Assembly (NCBI GenBank): GCA_021209875.1
Contig: JAGYVD010000001.1
Coordinates: 6,324,001-6,388,000, forward strand
Direction of reading: 5' to 3'
DNA: 64,000 nucleotides
From: Rosellinia necatrix
Lineage: Eukaryota > Ascomycota > Sordariomycetes > Xylariales > Xylariaceae
Position numbers and translations under genes: made by a program. The notes below the pieces were generated by a model. That model did no database searches and was not told where the DNA came from. It worked only from the letters and a program-made list of their open reading frames with translations. Shown here one piece after another: positions 15,223 to 27,989 of the stretch. Within the stretch, counting starts at the first letter, position 1, and each line of letters opens with the position of its first letter.

Positions 15223-17504
15223 TTAATTAATAGTTGTAAAATATAACTATAGATTAGCAAAAATAAAAATAAAGCGCGCCTAAAGTTTAATAAATTTAAA
15301 CAAGTTTTTATATTATATTTTAAAAATTTTATTTTATATAAACAAGTTATTTTTATATAATAAAAGCTTAAAAAATTAATTTTAAATATTTATATTTTTA
15401 TCTGTTTTATTATATTTTAAAGTTATAATATAAAAATTAAATATTAAAAGCAATAATATATAATTATATAAAACTATTTGTTATATAAAAGCTAAACAAT
15501 ATATAAATAAACTTTTAAAAACCTGTTTATTAACTTATTATTAAAACTTGTTTATTTATTTTTAACATATTTTTATAATAATTTTAAAATAATTATATAA
15601 TAAAAAAACTTTTATTACACGCGACAATATTAAATAATATAATAAAATTATAACAAATTATAAAATTAATAAACGTATTATATAAAATATTGTTAATATA
15701 TAATATTAAAAATAAAAGCCTAATGTTATAACTATAACTTTAATTATATTTAATATATAAGCAGCCTGTTATATTTTAAAATATAAATATTTAAATATAA
15801 CCAGCTAGTTATTATAAAAGTTATACGTCGAAAACTTTAAACTATAAACGTATAAAATATAAAGCTAATTTTATAAACTAATTTAATAAAAGCTGCTTAA
15901 TATATTAAATAAAAAAAACGTACGATTTAATAATAATAACAGCTTTATATAAGCAGTTAAGCTTATATAAATTATATAAAAGTAATATATATTAAATAAA
16001 CTAAAACATTTTTGTTTATATTTATATTAATACTTATATAAATATTTAATTTGTTTATTTTAGATTAACAGCTTTATATAAATATAAATAATATAAATAT
16101 TTTATAGCTTAAAATATTATTTAATATATTATAATTAAAACTAATATTTAACGTACGTTTTAAATTTTAAAAAAAACTAATAAATTATTTATATAACTAA
16201 TAATTAAATATAAACATATTTTTAACTTAATAAACAAGCATATAATATTTATAAAATATAAACTAAATTTTTAATTAGTTTATAAATATTTTATTATATA
16301 TTATTTTTATAAACTTTTAAATAATTATTATATATATATATAATATTTAATTTAATTATAATAAATATATTTTTAACTTATTTTCTTTTAAAACGTATAA
16401 AACAGAAATATATTTTTAATAAATACGTTATTTTTAAAAACGTAAAAAAAAAAAATTATTCCGGCAAGCTATATAATTTATTATATAATAAAGCATAGCT
16501 GTTTATTAGCTTATATTAACAACTTAAAATAATAAAAACTAATATTATATTATATTTTTAATTATATTAAAAAGTCCGGCTAAAAACTTTTGTATATATA
16601 ATATTAAACTAAATAAAATTTAAAATAAAATCTATTATATAATAAATATTTATTTTAATATAAATATAAACTATAGCTAATATTAAGCCAATTAAATTAA
16701 TATTATTTTTATATAAACAAAACAAAATAATTTAAATCTAGTTATATATAAAGCATTAGATCTAATAATTATTAAGCTAGCAAAAATATAACAAACTTTA
16801 AAAGCAAGCTATTAAAATAAAATCTAGCTAAATATAACTGTTATATAAGCATGCTAAAATATATTAAAATTAGCAATAGCTTTTATATTTTAAAAACCTA
16901 CGTGCAAAAGCTTTTTTGCCGATTTAAAAGCATGCCTGCAAGTTATAAATAAAAATAAAATAAAATATTTTATATAAAAAATAAATAACGTTTATTTTAC
17001 CGACCGAAGGTATAACTAAAGCAATTATATAAAAGCTTTTTAACTTAAAAATATACGCAGATTTTTAAGCTAGCCTAACATACAACAGAACTTTTTATAA
17101 TTTAAAAAGCAGCTTAACTATAACGCTTATATAAATAAAAAATATTTTATATATAAAAAAACAGGCTGTTAATTAATAAACTATATATTTTAAAAAAAAG
17201 CCCGTATAAAAAACATATATTTTAATTTATATAAAATAATTTTTAACTGTTTTTATTGCTTAACGATTTTTAGCATATTTTATAAAATATAAAAATATTT
17301 TAAGCTAAACTTAAATAATAATAAAAAAATTAATAATAAATAATATATTTATATATTATATAATAAAAAAATATTTAAAATTAAAAATAAATGTTTTATT
17401 TAATTAATTTATATTAAGCAATTAATATTATATAAAGTATTAAAATAAACTATAAAATATAAATGTTTTTAATTATTTAATAATAAATAAAATATAACTA
17501 AAAA
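15223..17504. repeat. Internal region of C, left part, RIP-degraded
   Basis: Follows the left LTR directly; the first bases (TTAATTAATAGTTG) occupy the primer-binding-site position, but RIP prevents naming a tRNA. AT-rich throughout with no surviving reading frame. Ends at the CATAT target duplicate (17505-17509) of element D. Confidence 0.6.
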
Positions 17505-17509
17505 CATAT

Positions 17510-17817
17510 TGTAACAGTAGTGTAGAACGACTTGGCAATTAAGCCAGGAATCCTTATTTTAAAGATCTTTTAAGCAGAGAATACATATATATAAAATGCA
17601 GTTCTAATGCTGTATTTGCAAGCGTTATGCGCTTAAAGCAAAAACAACTTTTAAAATCGTTTTTATTACGTAATTAATATATATAAATATTTATAGCTTA
17701 TTATATTAAATAAAAGCTTTTAATAAATTTAATTATTTATATTAAATATTTTTAAAATATTACCACGCTTTTAATAATTAATAAATTTTTTATAAATTAA
17801 TTTATATTTTTATTAAA
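17510..17817. repeat. Left LTR of element D (~308 bp)
   Basis: The start of this copy (TGTAACAGTAGTGTAGAACG) corresponds base for base to the RIP-shifted TATAATAATAATATAAAATA at 23551. Its end corresponds, with transitions only, to the less mutated end at 33200-33231. Each LTR copy is therefore preserved in a different half. Confidence 0.85.
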
Positions 17818-20800
17818 GTTATAAGCCTAGTTTATTATTAAACTAGTGCTTTTTTAAAAGCTATAATTTATTTAACTTTAAAATATAAAATTGTTTATTT
17901 AAATTTTTATATAGCTATTATTATTTATTTTAATTAAATTTTTATATTTTAGTTTTAAAGCTTTAAATTTTATTATAAGTTTTTAAAATAAGTATTATAT
18001 TATTTTTGCTTTTATAATAACAGCTTTAATTATAATAATTAAAACAGATGTTTTTTAAAACTATTTATAATTAAAATTGCTAATATATTTGTTTAAAATA
18101 TTATATTTAAATAAAAATATTTAAACGTTTATAAATTTTAATAATAAAAACTTAATATATAATTTAAATTTATTTTTATATAATTAATATAAAAATTAGC
18201 TGCAGCATATTTTAAATAAATAAAAAAAATATAACGTATAAAAATATATATATAAAAATTTTATATAAAAATTTTAACTATAAAAACTTTTAATATTTAA
18301 TATTTTTAAATTTATTATTTAAAAATTATTATTAAGCTTTTAAATATTTAAATAAAATATTTTATTTGGTTTTAAAATAAAACTTATTTTTAATCGCGTT
18401 ATATAATTATATATAAATAAATTAATAAAATAATTAATATTATATATATAAAATTATTATTAATATAAATATTAAAACTTTAATTTTATATTTAAAAATT
18501 TAATTTTATTTTATATAATATAATTTTACTTGTTTTATTTTTTTTATATTATTATTTAATAAAAATATTAAATAATTATTATCAAAGCTTTTAAAAACAG
18601 AGTTAAAATAATAATATAATATAAAAATAAAAATAAATATATTAAAAAGCAGTAATTTTAAAGCTTTTTAATATAAATAAAATATTTACAGCAAAAATTT
18701 TTTAATAGTAGTAGATGCTTATATAACGTTTAATTAAAAACGTTAATAACTTATTATATTAATTAAATATAAATTATTAAAAAAATATGCTTATTTTAAT
18801 AAAATATAATAAAATTTTTATGTTATAATTTATAAATATAAGCTAAAAATAAAAAAATAAGTTTAAAATGTTTATAAGTTTAACGGGCTAATAAATATAA
18901 AATAAATTTTAGCTAGCATAATAATATATTAAAATAATAAAGCTTAAAAAGCGTACTAAAGTAATTTAAATAGTTAAAAAGTTATAAATGCTTATATTTA
19001 AATAAAGCTAGAAATATTTATTTTTAATTTTTAAGTTTTATAATAAGCTTTAGTTTATAATTAATAAAATTAATATATATTAGTTTAATAAAATTTAAAC
19101 TAATATTATAAAAATTAAAAAATTAAAAAGTAGTAGTTTTATATATATTATAAAACTTACGTAATAAAATTGCTAACTTAAGTTAAAAAATTAATAAAAA
19201 AAAAAATAATAGTTTAAATAATATAATAAATTTTAATAATAAAAATCGAACTATTTTAATTTTAATATAATTTTATAGTAATTAATTTAATTTTATTAAA
19301 AAAATTGCTAGCAACTTAAGGATGTTTTTATAATTAAATTTAAAAATATATTTTAGCAGATAATATATTAATTAATAATTATAAAACATTATATTTAATT
19401 AATAATAAAACTTATTAGAACTTAGATTTTTATTTTAGCTAAAAATAAAAATATAGTTTATATAGGCATTTTATAATTTTTATTTTAAACAGAAGCAGAA
19501 AAATTATTTAAAAATATTATTTAGTTTTAAAAAACTTATTAATAAATATAATATTTATTAATATAATATTAATAAAAAGTTTTATATAAATATTGTTTTA
19601 AAAGCTTGTTTAATTAAAAAAAATCTAATATTATAGTTTTAATTATTTACTACGTTTTAAAAATATAAAAATAATATTTTAATAGTTTAATTTATTAAAT
19701 ATTATAACTTAGTTTTTTAAATATAAACTTAATTTTTAATATTTAAGCAGAAATTTTATATTAAATATAAATAAAATATTATAAATAATTTTAAAAGTGC
19801 TGGTAAATTAATTATATTTAATTAATTTTAATATATTTTAACTTATAAATTATTTTAAAATTTTTAAGCTAAAAAAACTCTAAAGCTTTTAGTATTAATA
19901 ATTAAAACATTTAAAAGCTGTGCTTTATAAATATTAATATATATAGCTAAAAATATATAAATTAATAAAATTTTATATATTAAATATAAAACATATATTA
20001 TTATATATATAATATAATAAATATTTAAGCAACTTTTAAACAAAAAGCTGTTTAACTTTTTAAAAGCTTTATTAAAATTTATTTAATTCTTTAATAAAAT
20101 ATAATAAATTAAATTAAACTTTAATAATTAAAAATAAATATATTAAATTAATTTATATATATTTTTAATAAGTAAAACTATTATATAAGTTTTTTAAAAT
20201 TAAATAATTTATATATTAAATAAAAAACGTTATAAGCTTATAGTTTATATTATTAAAAGCGATTTAAATATTTTATAATAGCTTATAAAAATAAAATTTA
20301 ATATAAGCTTTAAAAAAATAAAAATTAATAATAAGCTTTTTTATTTTATATTAAAAAGCTTGTTAAAAATATTAAACAAGCTAATAAAAAATAATTAATA
20401 AAATAAACAAACTATTTAATAAAGCCAGCTTATTATTAAAACTATAGCTAAAAATAATTTAAACAGCTGTTTAACTATATAATAAAAGTTTTTTAAAGCT
20501 TAAAATTTTTATGTTTTTATTATATATTTAAACGTTAATTAATATAATATTATTAATAATATAACCTAGCTTAAATAAAAGCGTTAATAAATAATTTATA
20601 GCTAGATTAAAGCAGGATATATATATATAAGTATTATATATATTTAAAAAAAAACTTGCTGCTAAAAGCAGCAAATATATAAAATTAAACTTTAAGCTTA
20701 TATTAAATATTTAATTAAATATAAAATAATTAATTTATAGCGCGTATAAATTTTTAATTATAAAAATAATTATTATTAAAAATATTAGATTTAATAAAAA

Positions 20801-23550
20801 ACTGTTTTATTTTAAAAAGCAGAAAAAACTAATTATTAAAATTAAATAAACAGCAGTAAAAAACTAAAACCTTTAAATCTAATAAATAAACAGCAGCATA
20901 AAATAAATAATAAATAAAAGTTTAAAGATATATTTTAAATAGCTTTTAAAAATATAAAAATATTATAAATATTTTTATTTATAGTTTAATTAGCTAGACT
21001 AATAAATATAAATTAAAAGTAAATATACCGGTGGAGCAGATTTTAAGCTAAAAATTAGTTTTTTAAATATAGCAGCAAAACTTATTATTTTAAATATAAC
21101 TTTTAAATTAAAAATAGTTTTAATAAAAGTTTTAAAAATAAAACGATTATAACACGTAAAAAATAATTATTTATAACGTTTTAAAAGCGCTATAAATTTT
21201 ATAATAATAAAAACGCTAATTATTAAACAAGCTAATAAAAATTAACTTTAGCTAGCTAAAAAATAATAGTTTTAAAACAGCTTTTTAAAAATTTTATTTT
21301 AAATTTAAAAAATATAAATAATTTATTTAAATAATATTTAAACGATTTATTTAATAATTAATAAATATAAAAAATTATTATGAAATTTAAACATATAAAT
21401 ATATAAAATATATAGCTTAAATAAAAATATTAAAAACGCTTGTTTATAATAGAATATTTTTTATTAATTAAATATTAATAAATAATTTTATAAAAATTTT
21501 ATATAAATATAGTTTAAATATTTTAAAGCTTTATTTAATTTAAATAATTTATATTATAATATAAAAAATTAATAAACTATTAGCTTAAACTTTTAATAAT
21601 TAATTAAAAATTAAAAAATAAAAATATATAAAAACTTTTAGTTTTATATAATTTTAAAAAACGTTTTTTATTTTTATTTTTATTAAAATTTTTAAATTAT
21701 TAAACTTTTAAATATATTAAAAAACGTTTTAAAATTAAATTATAACAAGCTTTTTAAATAACGTTTAAAAATATAAATTATATAATAAAAATAAATAAAA
21801 AACTATAATAAAATAAAAATAAAAATATAAAAAATAATAAATAAAAAATAACCAGCTATAAAAATATAAACGTTAAAAATAATTAAAAATATATAAAAAT
21901 ATAAAAATTTATAAAAATAAATATTTTTAAAGCTATAATATTTTATTTTTTATTAAAATATTAAAAGTTTAGCGCAGCAAAATTTTAAAGTTTAAAATAA
22001 TTTATTTTAAATTAATTAATAATTAATAAAAGTTTATAGTAATTGTTTATAATAACGTTAAAAATAAAACAAAAAATATAAAAAACGTTTAATTATTAAT
22101 TAAATATATAAAAACTAATTTTATATTATTAGCTATATATTAATTAATTAATTAAAATATATAAAATAAAATATAAATTAAAAATATATTTATATTTAAA
22201 AATATAACGTTAATATTAATTATTATATTTAATAGTTTTATAATATAATTTATTTAATTAATTAATAAATATAAAATTAATACAGCTTAAATAAAATATT
22301 TTTAAATAATATTTATTAGTTTTAAACATAAATAAATAAAATAAAAATAATATTAATAGTAGTAACAGCAGCGTTATTTATTATATAATGTTTTAAATTA
22401 AAAATAATAAATAAAAATAATATATGCAACTATATAAAGTTTAATAGCAGCAGTTTAATAATATTAATTATAACAAAACTTTAAAAATTTAAAATAATAT
22501 ATTTTTAATATTTAAATTTAAACTTAAATTAAATAAACTTAGCAAAAATAAATTTAAAAAAAACGTTATTAAAATAAATTAATATATTTTTTAATTTTAA
22601 ATATTATATTTAAATAAATTATAAATAAACAAAAAAATATTAAAAATATTATTTATAGTAATATAAACAGTTAAAATAATAAAAATAATAAAAACAGCAT
22701 TAATAGCAGCAGCAGCAGCAGAAGCAGCAGCAGCAGTAATAAAAGCAGCAGCAGTAATAAAAATAGTAGCAGCAGCAGCAGCAGTAGTAGCAGCAGCAGC
22801 ATAAATATAAGCTTAGCAGTAATAAAATAATTTTAATAATTATTTATAATAATTATTAATAATTTAAATATATATTAATAAATAGATTATATTAATAATT
22901 TATAAATAAAAATAATATAATTAATAAATATAATATATAATAAATTATAATAATATTTAAAAATTAATATAATTATAATAAAACTTTAAAGTTATAGCTT
23001 TAATAAATATAAATAATAAACTTATTAAAAAATAAAAATATATTTTAAAATAATAAAAAAACTATATTTTATATTAATATATTAAAAGTTTAATAAAATA
23101 TATAAATAAAAAATTATATATAGCTTATATATTTAAACTTAAAAAAAAAAAAAAAAAACGTTAAAAATAAAAACTAAATATTAATTTATATTTAAACTAT
23201 TAATAAATTATTAATTATATTTAAATATTAATAAAAAATTATTAAACTTAATTAAAATATAAAATAATAATATAATTAAAATATATATTTAAAAAAATAT
23301 TTTTTAAACGTGTTAATATAATTAAAAACAAATTATTTATAATTTTAAAAAAAGCTGCGTTATATAATTTTATTTTTATTTATTATTATATATAAACAAG
23401 CTAATTATATTAATAAAATATATATATTATTAAAATATAAGTTAATTAATTTATTAAAAATGCTTAAAAAAACTAATTTAAATAAAAAATTTAAAAAACA
23501 ATTAAAAATAGAACAATAAATTAATTAATAAATTAATTAATTTAAAAATA
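17818..23550. repeat. Internal region of D, RIP-degraded
   Basis: About 5.7 kb of AT-saturated sequence with no surviving coding frame. It includes the AGC-rich tract at 22694-22802. By position and size this was the gag-pol region of D. Confidence 0.6.
22694..22802. repeat. AGC/CAG trinucleotide tract in element D
   Basis: Imperfect (AGC)n with AGT, AGA and AATAAA interruptions, standing out in more than 5 kb of almost pure A/T. CpA is the preferred RIP target, yet many CAG units persist. The interruptions (TAG, TAA) look like CAG units that were hit. Confidence 0.8.
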
Positions 23551-23784
23551 TATAATAATAATATAAAATAATTTAATAATTAAGCTAGAAATTTTTATTT
23601 TAAAGATTTTTAAACAGAAGATATATATATATAAAATATAGTTTTAATGCTGTATTTGCAAACATTATATATTTAAAACAAGAATAACTTTTAAAATCGT
23701 TTTTACTACATAATTAATATATATAAATACCTGTAGTTTATTATACTAAATAAAAACTTTTTAATAAATTTAATTATTTATATT
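23551..23784. repeat. Right LTR of D, first part (interrupted by A)
   Basis: Matches 17510-17743 of the left LTR and stops exactly where element A begins. The uninterrupted target can be read in the left LTR as ATTTATATTAAATATT, and resumes at 33157. The ATAT(T) at the break is repeated on the far side of A. Confidence 0.82.
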
Positions 23785-24015
23785 AGTTATAGATGACTGG
23801 TCCTTCCTGCGGCATGTGTAGCACGTGCGGGACATCTGTACACTTGTTGCCAACTAATACGCATAGACCAGACCTACTTTATATACCTGCATTTAGCCAG
23901 AATTCTAATAGGCTGATTCCTTTTATTTATTTTTTTTTTTTTTATCTATAGATTTTTTGTATAATATATTATTTATTATTAAAGCTTTAACTTTTTATTT
24001 ATAACTAATACAACA
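23784..24015 (+). repeat. Left LTR of element A
   Basis: Aligns over its full length to 32920-33151 and, inverted, to 12375-12606. The first half keeps GC-rich sequence (for example GCGGCATGTGTAGCACGTGC at about 23809); the second half is AT-shifted. Confidence 0.87.
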
Positions 24016-25239
24016 ATTTATAAATTATTTAATTTATTTTTAAAGCATTAAAACTATTTTTTTAAATATTTTTTATAAACCGATTTTAAAATAGCTTTTA
24101 CTACAAAAGCTAAAAGTGGCTAAAAACAAACTAAAACTTTAGCACGTTAAAAAGCAACCTTGTTTTATATAACATTTAAATTTTTTAACTATTCCGTCGG
24201 CAAAACTTTTAATAACATATATAAAACTAAATATATTTAATTTAGTTTTAAAAAACTTGTTATAATATAATCTGTTATAAAAACTAAAAATAAAACTAAT
24301 ATCAGCGTTTAAAAACTATTAATAAAGTTAGCTTTAAAATTCTATTTATAAATCCAGGACTTTAAATTTAAAAAAATATTATATAAAAAAACAAGCAAGT
24401 TTTTTTAAAAAGCTGTCGGCTTATTAATATAATAGTTTATAAGCCTAGCTGTTAAAAATAAACAAACTGCTTTTTTATAAAAACTAATTATAAAAAAAAG
24501 CGTTTTAGTTTAGCTAAATAATAAAAAATTAATTAATTTTAAAACATTTGTTAACCAGGCTTAAATATTTTTAACTGCTGCTGCTTTATTTAATAAAATA
24601 AAACTTTAAATATATATATTAATAATATTCCGATAAACAGCAACAAACTATTATTTTCTTATATAATATACCGTAGAACAGACAAAAATTGCTTTTAAAT
24701 AAGCTAAAAAATTTAAAACATACGCGATTTAATTAAACAAAAAATTAAAAAAAACATAAAAAAAACTTAAAAACTAGATTATAAAACTAAAAATAATATA
24801 AAACTATTTTATTAACTTATAAAAAAAATTATATTAAAGCTTAATAAAAATTAAATAAGCTATGTTAAGCCGTTTTTTATAAATTTTTTATATTTAAACT
24901 AAAAAAAAGCTTTAATAATACCGCTGTAAACCGCGTTATAGCTAAACTTAAAATAATAACTAAAAAATAAAACCGCTTATAAAATTTTTTATATAAATTA
25001 AACTAATAAATAGTTAACTTGTTTAAATAAATATAAAATATATTTTTTTTAAAAGTTTTTAAAAAAAGATTTTATAAATTTATTAAAATTTTAATAAATA
25101 AATTTTATAATAAAACTATAAAAAACAAAGTTAATTTTAAAATTTAGTATTATAATATAATAAATCGTTTAAAAGTTAATACGGACTAGTTTATAAATAA
25201 CTTTATTAAAATAAGCAACATTAAATCTTATTTTGCTAA
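24016..25239 (+). repeat. Internal region of A, left part
   Basis: AT-shifted; matches the inverted copy down to about 11.0 kb. No intact reading frame. Ends at the AAAAG duplicate (25240-25244) of the B insertion. Confidence 0.6.
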
Positions 25240-25244
25240 AAAAG

Positions 25245-25506
25245 TGTTAGAGTAGGCAAGGGGTGCCAGGCTTGGCACCACCAGTTGCCCCACTGTAAGA
25301 TTAGATAAGGTGGCCCAGGCCACTTAGGCTAGCCCACTTGGGCTAGGCCTACCTACCTACCTGTACCTGTACTAATAAGTGGAATTTTAAAACTGCACTT
25401 AGAATTCCATTATTTTTATTACAACTTATATATAATACTATAAACTAGACCAGCATACAGCAAAATATAGCTATTTATAGCTTTATACCCTTGACCAGAC
25501 TTATTA
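25245..25506 (+). repeat. Left LTR of element B
   Basis: Direct repeat of 27729-27984. Slightly more RIP-shifted in its second half, so the long hairpin is broken here, while the first hairpin (GGTGCCA/TGGCACC) is intact. Confidence 0.88.
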
Positions 25507-25699
25507 AATTAGTGCTTCTGTAACGATCGGACTAAAAATATTTTTTTAAGCAGCTCTTGCGAACTATTTACTTAGGTTTCGCGGTTAAGAACAGCTTTTT
25601 TGCCCTGCGGCAGTTTATACTGCGCGGCTAAATATAAAAGAACTAGTAAAATTAGCTATAAATTATGCTATCCTATTTATTAACTAGTTAAGTCTCTAA

Positions 25700-27540
25700 C
25701 TAACTAATTAATTAATTAAAGCTTTAGATTTATTAATTCTAGCCAGTTTTACTGATTTTATCGTTTTTAACGTTTTTAGCCAGATCCGTTAATTCTAGCT
25801 AATTTAACTAAACTACCGATTTTATCAACTTTAGCTTTAGCCGACCTAGCTTATTTTAGCTTAACTTATTTAGCCGACTAAGCCGACCTAGCTTAGCTTA
25901 GCCTAGCCGGCCAGCCTAGCTAAGTTATAGCTTTTATAAGTTATTAAATAAAAGCTGTTTTAATAAATAATATATAAAAAAATATAAATACGCTATAAAA
26001 ACGTGTTAACAGCTTAAACAAAAAATATAATAAATTAGCTGCAGATATTACTAAATTAAAAGTATTTTATATCAAGTTACAAGCTATAACTAAGTTTTTT
26101 AACTTAAAAATAAGTGCTTTAAATATAAAACTAGGCTCCCTGGAGTTAAAAATAGGCTTTATAAGTAACTGCTTGGACTTATTAATCGGTTATATATAAA
26201 ATAGCAGTGGCTTTAAAAACTAAATAAACAACTAAACTAGAACAGCCTAAGCTAATAAGTCCAAAGCTAATAACTTTACTAAAGCTAACAACTTTTTTAA
26301 AGCTAATAATAATACTAGCCTGGAGATTTTACCTGTAAGGCCTTTAGCTATTAAAAATACTAGTGTTAGCCCTCTTTTTGCAAATACTGCAGCTCTAGTT
26401 AATCCGGCTACATATTATAAACCGGTTATATATCTAGTTATTAATACGGCTATATATCCTACTTATAATCTGGCTAATTCAGCTAATTAAATGTTTAATT
26501 ATTTTAACAATCTAGCCCACTAGTCCAGTCGTTTTAATCCGGCTAATTAGACTAGCTAATTTAATATAGTTAACTAGACTAGTTAGTTTAATCTAGCTAA
26601 TTAGACTAGCTAATTTAACCTAGTTAACTAAGCCGATCTAATTAATCAGGGCTTTAAATATACAGCTTGTTTAAAAGCTTTAGATATAGGCTATTTTAAC
26701 TTTAGTTATTCCGACCTAGCAGATATTAAAATAATAACTGCTAAAAGTAACGTTATTTATACGGATATTTAGTTGTTTATAAATAAACTGCAGGCTTTAA
26801 TCGAAAAATAATACTTTTTTAGCTAAATTTTTAGTTAAATTAATCGCTTGTTATATAATTAAGCTTTAAAATAATAAAACAGCAAATTACTAGCTAATTA
26901 ACAGCGTATTTTATATAAAGCCGGCTTAAATAAAATTATCGCAGCTTTAAAAAACTGTTTTAAAATATAATCCAGACGTGCTACACGCTTATTTATAACT
27001 AACAACCTGTTTTTATATAATATAGCTAAAAACAAGCACGCGATGCTTTAATTTATATAACGCAAGTTATAATACGCGTAAATTAACAAAACTTAAAAAA
27101 AAAATAATTTTAATTAGCTAGAAGTTATAATAACTATTTAGAACTAATAAAATAAGCTTATTTTTAATTATATAAAAGAGCTAAAAGCTAAAAAAACTTT
27201 AAAAAGCTATATAAAAAAAATCGAACAGGCCTGTAGTAAGCTTAAACGGAAAGCTGAACGCTTTTATAGCTTTAGCTCTAGCTCTAGCTGTAGCTTTAGC
27301 TTAATTAAACAAAAGTATTAATAACGACTATATAGACAAAATAACTTCTAAAATACTAGAAGCTCTAATTATCTAAGTAAAACTAATAGTTCTATTAGTT
27401 CTAATACGCGTAGCTGAAACCGCAGAAGAACTAGGGGCGGTCGTAACTGTAGCCGCGGCCAAACCAGCAGAATTTCCGATTAAAAAAGTGGTTAACTAGC
27501 ATGCTAGCTAAATAACGGCTTATTTAATTTTATTGCGTTT
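25700..27540 (+). pseudogene. Gag-like relic of element B
   Basis: Plus-strand reading with stop codons restricted to TAA/TAG gives a continuous protein-like pattern. Many stops stand where Gln or Trp codons would be after C-to-T or G-to-A change. Around 26660-26960 the reading resembles the N-terminal gag domain of fungal copia-like elements: an Asp-Ile-Gly-Tyr-Phe segment followed by a Tyr-x-Asp-Ile-stop-Leu-Phe-Ile-Asn-Lys-Leu segment, with the stop at an expected Trp. A Ser-rich then Arg-rich tail follows (27270-27470). No protease, integrase or RT segment was recognised. The family assignment is from pattern memory and is tentative. Confidence 0.5.
26533..26631 (+). repeat. 27-bp tandem repeat in the gag relic
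   Basis: Three and a half units of 27 bp (26533, 26560, 26587, 26614), each reading Phe-Asn-x-x-Asn-stop-Thr-Ser-stop. Both stops (TAG, TAA) are one C-to-T step from Gln codons, so the ancestral 9-residue unit probably had two glutamines. Confidence 0.75.
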
Positions 27541-27561
27541 TTATACAAATTAGCACTTAAA

Positions 27562-27637
27562 AAGGCTTAGGGCTAAATTAAAGGCTTAAGACCAAATAAA
27601 AGGCTTAGGACTAAATAAAAGGCTTAAGACCTAGTAG
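27562..27637 (+). repeat. Four 19-bp tandem repeats near the end of B
   Basis: Four units starting AAGGCTTAGG or AAGGCTTAAG at 27562, 27581, 27600 and 27619, each 19 bp, in the untranslated part between the gag relic and the right LTR. Confidence 0.85.
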
Positions 27638-27728
27638 ATTAGACTAATAGGATTTTAAAGAATTAATTAGCCAGCTGTTGCTAGGTGGTTGCTAAGGGCA
27701 GCAACTGCTTTTTAAATGCCTGGCATTT

Positions 27729-27984
27729 TGTTAGAGTAGGCAAGGGGTGCCAGGCTTGGCACTACTAGTTGCTTTACTGTAAGATTAGATAAAGTGGCCT
27801 AGGCCACCTGGGCTAGCCCACTTGGGCTAGGCCCACCCACCTACCTGTACTAATAGGTGGAATTCTAGAACTGCACCTAGAATTCCACCATTTTTATCAT
27901 AACCTATATATAACACCATAAACTAGACCAGCATACAGCAAAATACAGCTATTTACAGCTTCATACCCCTGACCAGACTTATTA
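27729..27984 (+). repeat. Right LTR of element B with serial stem-loops
   Basis: Well preserved. Contains four inverted repeats in about 150 bp: GTGCCA/TGGCAC (27747-27762), the 14-bp palindrome GTGGCCTAGGCCAC (27794-27807), CTAGCCCA/TGGGCTAG with a 2-nt loop (27813-27830), and a 13-bp perfect stem GGTGGAATTCTAG/CTAGAATTCCACC with an 8-nt loop (27856-27889). Confidence 0.88.
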
Positions 27985-27989
27985 AAAAG

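Larger units (their letters stand above)
25245..27984 (+). mobile_element. Short LTR retrotransposon B with gag-like relic, innermost
   Basis: Direct LTRs at 25245-25506 and 27729-27984 (262 and 256 bp; the difference is an extra TACCTG-type repeat in the left copy), with AAAAG duplicated at 25240-25244 and 27985-27989. LTRs start TGTTAGAGTAGG and end CTTATTA. The 2.2-kb interior shows only a gag-like relic on the plus strand and no room for a full pol, so this is probably a non-autonomous element. It is the least AT-shifted member of the nest, consistent with being the youngest. Confidence 0.85.
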
